From Phaeodactylibacter sp. (GTDB lineage: Bacteria > Bacteroidota > Bacteroidia > Chitinophagales > Saprospiraceae), in assembly GCF_022763345.1 (NCBI RefSeq), contig NZ_JALEGS010000035.1, positions 62,001 through 126,000 on the forward strand: 64,000 nucleotides of DNA, read 5' to 3'. Of this stretch, positions 9,316-17,663 are shown in pieces. Below the pieces are notes generated by a model. That model searched no databases. It worked only from the letters and a program-made list of their open reading frames with translations, and was not told the DNA's origin. Each line of letters opens with the position of its first letter. Positions within the stretch are counted from its first letter, which is position 1. The translations under genes were made by a program, and so were the position numbers.

Positions 9316-12300
9316 ATGCACAAAATCTCCCTTACCCTTTGCTGGGCATTGCTCAGCGCGCTATTGACGTATACCTCTGTTGTTGCGCAAAACCACAACC
9401 ATCCTATTGCTGATGAGGTAGCCCGCCGCGAGGCCGCATTTACGGTTGCACCGGAAAGGTCACTGCTGTTGCCAAAGGTCCCCGGCGGCCCCTGGGCAGC
9501 AAAGGTCAAAGCGCAGGTCGAAGAAGCTGCTTACTTTTCGCTCCACCGGAAAAACCTGCATCAGGTCAGACAGGACGAGCCGCAGGAGCTGAAAATCCGG
9601 CTGGAAGACCACAACGGGCAGCCCCTGTTACTTGAGTTGTATCAGGCGGAATACCTGTCTCCCGATTTCAAATTGCGGAAAGCTTCTGACCCCAACCGGG
9701 CCATTCCTTTTGATCCGGGCCTGCATTACCGGGGCATCGTCAATGGGGAAACCCACTCCCTGGCCATGCTGCTGATCTTGCCGGACGAAATCCTGGGAGT
9801 TATCGAGTTTCGGGGGCAACAGTACAACCTTGGACAGGTGGAAAATGCAGCGGACGTACACATCCTTTACCCTTCGGAGGCACTGGCAGAGCCGCCTTTA
9901 AAAGGTTGCTATGCTGAAGAATTGCCCAATTACCGTCCCGGTGGGGGACAGCCCGGGGGCACCCGTTCGCCCAATCCGAATAACTGCGTGAAGATGTACG
10001 TGGAGGTGGACAAGGATATCCACGATGGCAAGGGCGGGGTCACGCAGGCGGCGAACTACGTCGCCGGAGTCTTTAGCCAGGTGAGTACCCTGTATGCTGA
10101 TGAAAGCATTAACCTCGTCGTTAATGAAATTTTTGTCTGGGATACCACAGACCCCTATACCGGTCCTGGCACCCTCGACTACCTGGTGCAGTTCCGGCAG
10201 CACCTAAATGGCGATTACAATGGCGCTGATATGGCTCACCTTGTGGGCTACAAAGGCGGGGGCGGAATTGCTTACCTTGATGTAATCTGCAGCTCCACAT
10301 TCGGTGTAGCCTATAGCGACATTCACCCCACTTACAGCACCGTACCTACCTATAGCTGGACTGTCAGTGTGGTAACCCACGAGATCGGGCACAACCTGGG
10401 CTCTCCTCATACGCACGACTGTGCCTGGAATGGGGATGATACGCCTATTGATAACTGTGGACCGCAGGCAGGGTACACCCCTAATGGCTGTTTCGACAAT
10501 GGGCAATCCCCCGCTAATGGGACTATAATGAGCTATTGTCACCTTACAAGTGTGGGCATCTCCTTTACAGAAAACTTTGGGGCACAGCCAGGCGACCTGA
10601 TCAGAAGCGAGGTCTATAATGCTTCTTGTCTGGACCCCTGCAGCGCAGTTAGTACCACCGACGCAGGGATTGCCTCTGTGGAAACGCCCAAAGGAGTGGT
10701 TTGTGGCAATTCGGTAAGCCCGGTCGTTTCGCTTTACAATTATGGTTCTGAAACCTTAACTTCGGTATCGATCAGCTACTCGCTGGATGGTAACCCTGCC
10801 CAAAATTACAATTGGACCGGGAGCCTGAGTAGTAATCAGGCGGTAGAAGTCACCCTTCCTGCTGTAAACTTCTCCAATGGCAGCCACACCTTTACCGCGT
10901 CTACCAGCGCCCCCAACGGAGGAGCGGATGATGAGCCTGCCAATGACGAGGCTACTTCCAGTTTCTCGACGGGCGACAATACCCTTACACTTTCAATCAC
11001 GCTGGATGGCTATCCGGCTGAAACCACCTGGACAGTAACGGATAACAGCAATAATGTCCTGGCATCGGGAGGCAGTTATACCGGTCAGGAAAATACCACC
11101 GTGAACGAGCAAATTTGCCTGACGGATGGATGCTTCAGCTTCAATATATTCGATTCCTATGGCGACGGTATTTGCTGCGGGCATGGTAACGGCAGCTACG
11201 TGCTCACCGACAACGCCACAAATACCGTGTTGGCCAGCGGGGGGAGCTTCGATAGCCAGGAGACTACCGCTTTTTGCCTGCCTGCCACACCGCCCTGTAC
11301 AGCCCCAACCAACCTTCAGGCCACCAACCTAACCGCCAATACCGCATTGCTAAGCTGGAGCCCGGTGGCTGGCGCTAATGAATATGAGTTGCAGTACCTC
11401 CAGCAGGGTATGCCTATGAATAGCATTATAACCCTCTACATCAATAGCAACAGTGAGCTGCTGACTACACTGAGTTCAAATACTACCTACCTTTGGAGGG
11501 TGAGAGCGCTGTGTGTCAATGACAATTCTCCGTATTCATCGGTTGAAAACTTTACCACCACAGATGATGCTTGCCCGGATTCAGATAATGATGGAGTCTG
11601 CGACGGCGATGATCAGTGCCCGGGCATGGATGACGACCTTATTGGCACACCTTGTGATGATGGGGATGTTTGTACCGAGAATGATGTGTTTGGTGCGGAT
11701 TGCAATTGTGCCGGTACGCTGATTGACGCCAACAATAACGACATCTGCGACTTGGATGAAGTTGACGATTGTGTAGCCCCAGCCAACCTTCAGGCGGCCA
11801 ACCTTACCGCCAATACTGCATTGCTGAGCTGGAACCCGGTGGCAGGCGCTAATGAATACGAGTTGCAGTACCTGCAGCAGGGCATGCCTATGAATAACGT
11901 CGTCACCCTCTCTGTCAGTGGCAATAGCGAACAGCTGACTGCACTGAGCCCAAACACCACCTACCTGTGGAGGGTGAAGGCGCTTTGCAGCAGTGAAGAT
12001 TCTCCCTATTCATCTGTAGAAAACTTTACTACCACGGATGACGCCTGCCCGGATTCGGACAACGATGGGGTCTGTGATGGCGACGATCAGTGCCCCGGAA
12101 TGGATGATGCCCTCATTGGCACGCCTTGTGATGATGGGGATGATTGTACCGAAAATGATGTCTTTGGTGCGGATTGCAACTGTGCCGGTACGCTGATTGA
12201 TGCTAACAACAACGACATTTGCGATCTGGACGAAGGCTGTTCTGACCCGACGGGCCTCAATGCATTTGCAAACTCCGCAACGAGCGCCACCTTCGAATGG

Positions 12301-12789
12301 GACCCTGTCCCTAATGCCAATACCTACCGCCTGCAATACCGGCCAATCGGATTTAACCCGATTTCCATTGATATTTCGGCGGCCACCTACACCGATAATA
12401 ACCTGCCGGCTGGGAGTACAGTACAATGGCGGGTAAGAGCGCTTTGCAACAACGAAAACTCCGGCTTTACCAATGGCTCTTCCGTTACGCTTGCGGGCAG
12501 CCTTCCGATGGGCGCTCCCGGTGCCACAGTTTCCGGTTCAGCGATTCAGTTTAGCTTGTTCCCTAACCCTGCCCGGGACCAGGTGACCATTTCTCTAAAT
12601 CACCCGACTGTTGCGTCCACCGTAGTCGTGCGCAATGTGGTGGGCCAAACGCTTGGTACTTATAGAATGCGCGATGCCGGTCAACTTACCCTGGATACCA
12701 ATGAATGGGGCAACAATCAGGTGTTGTTGGTGACCATGTATGCGGAAGGGGAGGAACCCGTTAGTCAAAGATTAGTGATCAGCCGTTAA
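9316..12789 (+). CDS. Secreted reprolysin-like zinc metalloprotease with T9SS sorting domain
   Basis: Exported endopeptidase of 1157 residues. It has a signal peptide (about 1-24), a propeptide-like region to about 220, and a metzincin catalytic domain with HEIGHNLGSPHTHD from residue 355 and the Met-turn IMSYC near 407. Cys-rich and CARDB-like segments follow to about 540, then a repeated jelly-roll-like stretch, three fibronectin type III-like modules (from about 661), two thrombospondin type 3-like calcium loops (DSDNDGVCDGDDQCPG), and a C-terminal T9SS type A sorting domain beginning SLFPNPARDQ. It is predicted to cross the inner membrane by Sec and the outer membrane by T9SS, ending attached to or released from the surface. 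The FN3-TSP3 unit is duplicated. A hairpin terminator follows the stop. Its substrate is unknown. Confidence 0.9.
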   Translation: MHKISLTLCWALLSALLTYTSVVAQNHNHPIADEVARREAAFTVAPERSLLLPKVPGGPWAAKVKAQVEEAAYFSLHRKNLHQVRQDEPQELKIRLEDHNGQPLLLELYQAEYLSPDFKLRKASDPNRAIPFDPGLHYRGIVNGETHSLAMLLILPDEILGVIEFRGQQYNLGQVENAADVHILYPSEALAEPPLKGCYAEELPNYRPGGGQPGGTRSPNPNNCVKMYVEVDKDIHDGKGGVTQAANYVAGVFSQVSTLYADESINLVVNEIFVWDTTDPYTGPGTLDYLVQFRQHLNGDYNGADMAHLVGYKGGGGIAYLDVICSSTFGVAYSDIHPTYSTVPTYSWTVSVVTHEIGHNLGSPHTHDCAWNGDDTPIDNCGPQAGYTPNGCFDNGQSPANGTIMSYCHLTSVGISFTENFGAQPGDLIRSEVYNASCLDPCSAVSTTDAGIASVETPKGVVCGNSVSPVVSLYNYGSETLTSVSISYSLDGNPAQNYNWTGSLSSNQAVEVTLPAVNFSNGSHTFTASTSAPNGGADDEPANDEATSSFSTGDNTLTLSITLDGYPAETTWTVTDNSNNVLASGGSYTGQENTTVNEQICLTDGCFSFNIFDSYGDGICCGHGNGSYVLTDNATNTVLASGGSFDSQETTAFCLPATPPCTAPTNLQATNLTANTALLSWSPVAGANEYELQYLQQGMPMNSIITLYINSNSELLTTLSSNTTYLWRVRALCVNDNSPYSSVENFTTTDDACPDSDNDGVCDGDDQCPGMDDDLIGTPCDDGDVCTENDVFGADCNCAGTLIDANNNDICDLDEVDDCVAPANLQAANLTANTALLSWNPVAGANEYELQYLQQGMPMNNVVTLSVSGNSEQLTALSPNTTYLWRVKALCSSEDSPYSSVENFTTTDDACPDSDNDGVCDGDDQCPGMDDALIGTPCDDGDDCTENDVFGADCNCAGTLIDANNNDICDLDEGCSDPTGLNAFANSATSATFEWDPVPNANTYRLQYRPIGFNPISIDISAATYTDNNLPAGSTVQWRVRALCNNENSGFTNGSSVTLAGSLPMGAPGATVSGSAIQFSLFPNPARDQVTISLNHPTVASTVVVRNVVGQTLGTYRMRDAGQLTLDTNEWGNNQVLLVTMYAEGEEPVSQRLVISR
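11296..12243 (+). repeat. Tandem FN3-thrombospondin-3 module duplication
   Basis: Two adjacent copies of a 474-base (158-codon) unit, 11296-11769 and 11770-12243. Each encodes an FN3-like module (NLTANTALLSW..GANEYELQYLQQG) followed by a calcium-loop unit ending DANNNDICDLDE. Similarity is high in DNA as well as protein. Confidence 0.85.
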
Positions 12790-12825
12790 TTACTGCGGCC
12801 CGGTCCTTGCACGTTTGTTTGGAAT

Positions 12826-12855
12826 GCACTCGTTCTTCGTGAGCGAGTGCGTTTT
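12826..12855 (+). terminator. Hairpin terminator after the metalloprotease
   Basis: GCACTCG and CGAGTGC pair around an 11-base loop and are followed by GTTTT. It lies between the stops of two convergent genes and touches the end of the hydrolase gene. Confidence 0.6.
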
Positions 12856-13676
12856 CATTCTTTGTGATTGGCCAGCTGGGCATATCGGTCCTCATCGTGG
12901 AGGATTTCGTAAAGGGCCTCATGGTATTCCGGGAAGTCTGGCAGGTTATTGTGCCCACCGCCCTCAAGGGCAATGAGTTCGCTGTTGGGCGCACCTTCGT
13001 GGAGCATTTTGCCTTGCCGGAAATGGATCAGCCGGTCGCTTGTTCCGTGCAGGATGAAAATAGGGCAGGTGACCTTTTTGATGAAAAAGTCGGTTCGGAT
13101 TTGATACCGCAGTACCCACTTCAGGGGCAACCAGAACCCATACTGCCGCACCTGGTACAAAAATGAATAGTAAGGCGAGTCCAGAATGAGGAGGTGAGGT
13201 TTGTTCCACGCGGCAATCCGCGCCGCAATGCCACTGCCCAGAGACCTGCCGTAGAGCACAATTTGTGTTTCCGGGTACTGCTCGGTGAGCCATTTGTAAA
13301 CCGTCTGTGCATCGTTGTACAGGGTCGCTTCTGTCCGCTTGCCGGCACTCTTGCCAAACCCCCGGTAGTCAATCATGAAAAAGTCATAGCCTTTGCCCAG
13401 AAAATCTTTGGCAAACTTGCCCCAGCCTTTCAAACTCCGGGAATTTCCCTTGAGGTAAAAGACGACGCCCTTGGCATTGGGCACCCGGAAGTGCAGCCCG
13501 TTGATGTAGCCGCCATCCTCCATCTCAAAGTGCACTTCGTCAAATGGGAAGGGATACTCATACTTAAAGTTTCCGGGCAGAATCTCAGGCCGAAAAAAGA
13601 AGTAGTCCTGCATGGTGTAAAAGACAATGCAAATCAAAAAGTAAATCCCGGCACCGTAAAGCAGGTATATCAGCAT
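12855..13676 (-). CDS. Membrane-anchored alpha/beta hydrolase
   Basis: A 273-residue serine hydrolase of the Bem46/ABHD13-like group. Residues 4-24 form an N-terminal membrane anchor followed by MQDYFFFRPE, typical of this group. The nucleophile serine lies in YGRSLGSGIAA, the acid in LHGTSDRLIHF and the histidine in GGGHNNL, so the triad looks complete. Its substrate cannot be read from sequence (carboxylester or acyl-thioester is likely). It stands alone, convergent with the protease gene, and its start ATG is the first in a long open frame. Confidence 0.85.
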   Translation of the reverse strand: MLIYLLYGAGIYFLICIVFYTMQDYFFFRPEILPGNFKYEYPFPFDEVHFEMEDGGYINGLHFRVPNAKGVVFYLKGNSRSLKGWGKFAKDFLGKGYDFFMIDYRGFGKSAGKRTEATLYNDAQTVYKWLTEQYPETQIVLYGRSLGSGIAARIAAWNKPHLLILDSPYYSFLYQVRQYGFWLPLKWVLRYQIRTDFFIKKVTCPIFILHGTSDRLIHFRQGKMLHEGAPNSELIALEGGGHNNLPDFPEYHEALYEILHDEDRYAQLANHKE

Positions 13677-13829
13677 ACTTCCTGGGGCGATTGAGTCGTC
13701 AATACTTTAAAAGTCAAGATTCAGCGGCTTAACAGACGGATACAAAATAAGTTAGACCGTTTGAGCTTGATTCTGTCAAACAACTAAGGTTCTGCCTCGA
13801 AAGGTAAGAAATTTTGTATTTTTCCCTCT

Positions 13830-14279
13830 ATGGACCGAAAACCACTCAAACGCCACACCGCTCTAATCCCTTTGTCCCGGCAGCACCACAAAGGGCTGAT
13901 ACTGGCTCAGTTGCTCAAGAGCGATGTGCCCGACTACAAGGGGCTGCCCACGGACATTTCCGGCAAGGTGGCTTTCGCCAAAAAAGAGCTGGAAGAACGA
14001 TTGAGCCGGCATTTTGACTGGGAAGCCACGGTGCTGATCCCCGCCACCCGCGCCTACCACGAACAGCTGCAGGCTATGAGCGATCAGGTGCAGGCAGAAC
14101 ACCGGCAAATTTCAGCGCAAATCCAACAGCTCTCTGATACATCCACGCCCGATGATTTAGATGAAGTCGGCCGCCTGCTGGAGCAGCACATCCGCTTTGA
14201 GGAAAGAGTCTGGTTTGCTGCTATACAGCGGGAAGTCCCGGAGACCGTGCTATCCCAACTGCCACCGCTGGAAGCCTGA
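13830..14279 (+). CDS. Hemerythrin-like (HHE) metal-binding protein
   Basis: A 149-residue cytoplasmic four-helix protein. Histidines and glutamates at helix-typical spacing (HTALIPLSRQHHKGL, HFDWEATVLIP, AEHRQISAQI, LLEQHIRFEERVWF) match the HHE cation-binding family, whose members bind a di-iron centre for oxygen or nitric oxide sensing or repair of iron centres. It starts 150 bases from the divergent hydrolase gene and forms no obvious operon. Which role applies is unknown. Confidence 0.85.
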   Translation: MDRKPLKRHTALIPLSRQHHKGLILAQLLKSDVPDYKGLPTDISGKVAFAKKELEERLSRHFDWEATVLIPATRAYHEQLQAMSDQVQAEHRQISAQIQQLSDTSTPDDLDEVGRLLEQHIRFEERVWFAAIQREVPETVLSQLPPLEA

Positions 14280-14422
14280 TACTTTGACAGCCGATCATCG
14301 CATATCCAGGCTAGCCTGCTCTTGATATACGCAATACGAAGTGGTTTGCGACATAGGAGCAGGCCACTTCCCAGCGTAAATGCTGACATTGAGTAGGTTT
14401 GCTATGGCAAACCACTTAATCG

Positions 14423-15181
14423 TCAGTATAATAGCAGTTCAGCGCCAAACCCATAAAACAGCCCCAAAATAAAAAGCATGACCAGCAGGAACAACAACGG
14501 GCTAATAACCGTCCAAACCCCACGAAGCTGAAAAGTTGGAACCTGCAGCACCCAGGCGTAGCCCAGAAATACAATCATAAACAGGTAATAAAAAATCGTG
14601 TTCTCCTCAAGTGAAGGGAAAGGTACCTTCAAAAAGTTGAGCACTAAGTTCAGGAAAAGGAGTTGCCCCATATAATAGGCATTGATTACCAGGTGCTCTG
14701 CTAAATTAAACCCTGCCCGCCGGTAGATCAACCGGCTGATGAGTGATAAAATTGGTATCGAAAGCAAAATAAATATCAGAGCCAGAGGCCGCAGTTGCCT
14801 TGCCCGCTCTTCTTCTGAAAGCCCGGTGGCATCATCGTAGCTGGTAAACCCCAGCGCAAAATCCTCATGAAAATAGCGGATTTCCCCATCCGACAGCAAA
14901 AGCGTTAAGCCGTACAGGCCAGCAACAAAAAACAGGTAAGCTACCGGCTTAAGATAGCGCTTCCGAACGCCCTCAATGTAGCCCCGGCACACTCTTGCCG
15001 GTGCGTAGCACAAATGCCCTACCGTCCGCCAGATGCCGGAATCGACATTGAATACCGTTTGGCCAAGTTGTGCGAAAAATACCCAAAGGGTCAGCCTTTC
15101 CCGGACGATTTTAGCGCCGCAGTGGTGGCAAAACTGGCCGTCTTCGATGATAGGCTGCTTACAGTTCAGACAGGTGGGCAT
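14423..15181 (-). CDS. DUF3667-type zinc-ribbon membrane protein
   Basis: A 252-residue protein starting with a zinc ribbon (CLNCKQPIIEDGQFCHHCG) followed by a helix-rich domain (LGQTVFNVDSGIWRTVGHL) and about five transmembrane helices, the layout of DUF3667 proteins common in Bacteroidota. Function is unknown. It is divergently arranged with the SDR gene, 114 bases between starts. Confidence 0.75.
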   Translation of the reverse strand: MPTCLNCKQPIIEDGQFCHHCGAKIVRERLTLWVFFAQLGQTVFNVDSGIWRTVGHLCYAPARVCRGYIEGVRKRYLKPVAYLFFVAGLYGLTLLLSDGEIRYFHEDFALGFTSYDDATGLSEEERARQLRPLALIFILLSIPILSLISRLIYRRAGFNLAEHLVINAYYMGQLLFLNLVLNFLKVPFPSLEENTIFYYLFMIVFLGYAWVLQVPTFQLRGVWTVISPLLFLLVMLFILGLFYGFGAELLLY

Positions 15182-15295
15182 TCTTTTTGTCCGAAAAATA
15201 CTAATAATTGAGCCTCTGGAAGGCGCTGCACTAATAATCCAAGTAAAAACTCAACAATCAATCGCTGTCTGCCTTTTAACCGTAAATCAAGCACC

Positions 15296-16216
15296 ATGAA
15301 AAAGAACTGGACACTCACCGATATGCCCAACCTCAAAGGCAAAGTCGTCATCATCACCGGAGCCAACAGTGGCCTGGGGCTGGCTTCCGCCAAAGCGCTG
15401 GCTCGAAAGGGGGCTGAGGTTATTCTCGCCTGCCGGTCAGAAGAGCGGGGCGCTGCTGCCCTTAAGGAGGAGGAAGCCGTGCAAACAACCTCCGCCCGCC
15501 TTATGCTGCTGGACCTGGGCAGCCTGGAATCGGTACAGGCTTTCGCCGAGAACTTCAAAGCAAAATACGACCAGCTGGATGTCCTGATGAATAATGCCGG
15601 CATCATGGCCACACCCTACGGGACTACTCAGGATGGCTTCGAAAAGCAAATTGGTGTCAATCATCTTGGTCATTTTGCACTGACGGGCCACCTGCTTCCG
15701 GTTTTGCTGGGGACCTCCGGCAGCCGCATCGTCAATGTCTCCAGTTTGGCGGCCCGTAATGGGCAGATGGATATCTCTTCTTTCAAAGACCCCGGCAACT
15801 ATCAGCCCTGGAAAGCCTACGGGCAAAGCAAGCTCGCCAACCTAATGTTCACCCTGGAGCTCAACCGCCGCCTGCCGGAAGGTCAGACCATCGCTGTGGC
15901 AGCCCACCCGGGCGGTGCTTCCACCAACTTGGGGCGTAATGTGGAGAGCAACGCCGTTTTTCAGTTCATCGCCGAAAAGGTCCTCCTGCCTCTGCTGCCC
16001 ACCCCCGATCAAAATGCCCGCCCTCAACTCTACGCTGCTGTCGGAGAGGCCGTGGAGCCCGGTCATTACTACGGCCCCGGGAAGTGGGGGGAAATCGCTG
16101 GCCCGCCCAAACTCGTCGACTTTCCTCCTTCCATCGGGCAGCCGGCTGACTGGTCTGCACTGTGGGTGGCATCGGAGGAACTGACTGGGGTGTCTTTCCT
16201 TTCCAAAACGGCTTAG
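15296..16216 (+). CDS. Short-chain dehydrogenase/reductase, retinol dehydrogenase-like
   Basis: NAD(P)-dependent oxidoreductase of 306 residues. The cofactor motif TGANSGLGLASA lies near residue 22, NNAG in the MNNAGIM stretch, a catalytic Ser in VNVSSLA, and the YGQSK tetrad (YxxxK) follows. The C-terminal region (AAHPGGASTNLGRN, GHYYGPGKWGEIAGPP) is typical of the RDH/protochlorophyllide-reductase-like SDR group found in bacteria. The substrate is unknown. A downstream ATG nine codons in is an alternative start. Confidence 0.88.
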   Translation: MKKNWTLTDMPNLKGKVVIITGANSGLGLASAKALARKGAEVILACRSEERGAAALKEEEAVQTTSARLMLLDLGSLESVQAFAENFKAKYDQLDVLMNNAGIMATPYGTTQDGFEKQIGVNHLGHFALTGHLLPVLLGTSGSRIVNVSSLAARNGQMDISSFKDPGNYQPWKAYGQSKLANLMFTLELNRRLPEGQTIAVAAHPGGASTNLGRNVESNAVFQFIAEKVLLPLLPTPDQNARPQLYAAVGEAVEPGHYYGPGKWGEIAGPPKLVDFPPSIGQPADWSALWVASEELTGVSFLSKTA

Positions 16217-16240
16217 GTAGGGGAGAGGCTCCCCCCGATG

Positions 16241-16363
16241 CTTAACTGAAAAAGTGTTGAGTTAAGTTTTGAAGCGTTTTTCTTAACTTAAATCTCATTT
16301 AGTTAAGTTTAAGGGTCTTTTTCTTAACTAAAATTCTGTTGAGTTAAGTTTTTATCGTGAAAA
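16241..16363 (+). repeat. Three 41-bp palindromic tandem repeats upstream of fic
   Basis: Exactly periodic array. CTTAAC occurs at 16241, 16282 and 16323 (and a decayed CTTAAT at 16364); GTTAAG occurs at 16261, 16302 and 16343. Each 41-bp unit is CTTAAC-N14-GTTAAG-N15, so every unit is itself an inverted repeat. The spacer bases are AT-rich and partly conserved (TGTTGA, CTTTTT). The array ends about 30 bases before the fic start codon and fits a multi-site operator or iteron-like binding array. Confidence 0.85.
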
Positions 16364-16394
16364 CTTAATTAAAGGGTTGGGTGTTTTAAGCTAC

Positions 16395-17519
16395 ATGAAA
16401 GATTTTCAAGCAGGGCACTATGTCAATCAGGGGTACTACAAAGCCTTCATCCCTAAGCCTATATTCACTAATTGGGAGATAGCAGATATGGAGGTGATAC
16501 AGCTGCTGAGTAAAGCTGACCGCCACCTCGGCAGACTGGACATGTATTCAGCTTATGTTGATATTAACCTTTACATAAGCATGCACATTGCCAAGGAGGC
16601 CACTCAGTCTTCGCGCATAGAGGGCACGCAAACGAATATTGAGGAGGCTTTCATGAAAAAATCGGATGTTTCTCCCGGTCTTAAAGATGACTGGGAAGAA
16701 GTTCAAAATTACATAAAGGCGATGAATCTTGCGGTCGACTTACTTCAAGAGCTGCCTTTTTCCAGCCGATTAATAAGAGAGATCCACAGAACGCTTATGC
16801 AAGGCGTCAGAGGAAGTAAAAAAATGCCGGGTGCCTTTCGTACCAGTCAAAACTGGATTGGTGGGGCAACCTTGGATGATGCCACCTTCGTGCCACCTCC
16901 CCATACTTACATTCCTGAACTAATGAGTGATCTTGAAAAGTTTGCCAATGATGAACTAGCTCCGATCCCTGATCTTATAAAAATTGCACTCATTCATTAT
17001 CAGTTCGAAACAATTCATCCGTTTCTCGATGGGAATGGCAGAGTTGGTCGCCTGTTGATTACGCTTTACCTTGTAAGTAAGGGGATATTACATAAACCTA
17101 TCCTATATCTGTCAGACTTCTTCGAACGGCATCGCTTGTTGTACTACGATAACCTCACACGGGTCCGGACGCACAATGACATCAATCAATGGTACAAGTT
17201 TTTTCTGACCGGTGTGATCGAAACCGCCAAGCGTGGCATAAAAACCTTCGATGGCATCCTTCGGTTGCAAAGAGCAATGGACGAACGCCTCGAGAGCTTG
17301 GGAGGGCGTTCGAAGGGCGCGAAGCAGGTCCTGGAGCAGCTCTTTAAACGTCCTGTCACTGATGCGGACCAAATTGCAGAGATTATCGGCAAGTCGAAAG
17401 TAAGTGCTTATAAGCTGATGTCGGACCTGGAAGAAGCAGGTATACTTGTTCAGCTGCCGAATGGCGGACGGGCCAAAATGTACGCCTTTAAAGCATATTT
17501 GGATTTGTTCAACGAATAG
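16395..17519 (+). CDS. Fic family AMPylase with C-terminal winged helix
   Basis: A 374-residue Fic protein predicted to transfer AMP from ATP to a target protein hydroxyl. The N-terminal inhibitory helix motif SSRIEG (residues 72-77, S/TxxxE[G/N]) and the complete catalytic motif HPFLDGNGRVGR (His208) are both present, so it is an active enzyme under self-inhibition. Residues about 310-370 look like a winged helix-turn-helix (VTDADQIAEIIGKSKVSAYK). This architecture is that of the Shewanella SoFic type. I chose ATG 16395 over the TTG 18 bases upstream. The 41-bp repeat array directly upstream may be its own binding site. No antitoxin gene is adjacent. Confidence 0.92.
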   Translation: MKDFQAGHYVNQGYYKAFIPKPIFTNWEIADMEVIQLLSKADRHLGRLDMYSAYVDINLYISMHIAKEATQSSRIEGTQTNIEEAFMKKSDVSPGLKDDWEEVQNYIKAMNLAVDLLQELPFSSRLIREIHRTLMQGVRGSKKMPGAFRTSQNWIGGATLDDATFVPPPHTYIPELMSDLEKFANDELAPIPDLIKIALIHYQFETIHPFLDGNGRVGRLLITLYLVSKGILHKPILYLSDFFERHRLLYYDNLTRVRTHNDINQWYKFFLTGVIETAKRGIKTFDGILRLQRAMDERLESLGGRSKGAKQVLEQLFKRPVTDADQIAEIIGKSKVSAYKLMSDLEEAGILVQLPNGGRAKMYAFKAYLDLFNE

Positions 17520-17606
17520 AGCGTGTAGAGGTGAGCCCCAATCGCCTGGCTATTTATGCTGATTATAATCAGGGAGGTATCGGTAAGCGCTTCAAAGTAG
17601 GAGCTG

Positions 17607-17639
17607 AAAAAAAGACAGCACCCCAACAGGATGCTGTCT
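17607..17639 (-). terminator. Hairpin terminator for the PKD protein gene
   Basis: AGACAGCA (17613-17620) pairs with TGCTGTCT (17632-17639). On the minus strand the stem is followed by a T tract, 25 bases after the stop of the large PKD gene. Confidence 0.75.
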
Positions 17640-17663
17640 CTTATCAAGCCGATCTCTTGCCTT

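Noticed and set aside
13194..13694. Plus-strand frame of 166 residues opposite the alpha/beta hydrolase gene
   Set aside because: Antisense shadow of a gene with a complete catalytic triad.
16241..16369. Periodic repeats that could be read as a CRISPR array
   Set aside because: Units are 41 bp with repeats of only 6 bp plus inverted partners, the intervening bases are partly alike, there are only three units, and no cas gene is near.
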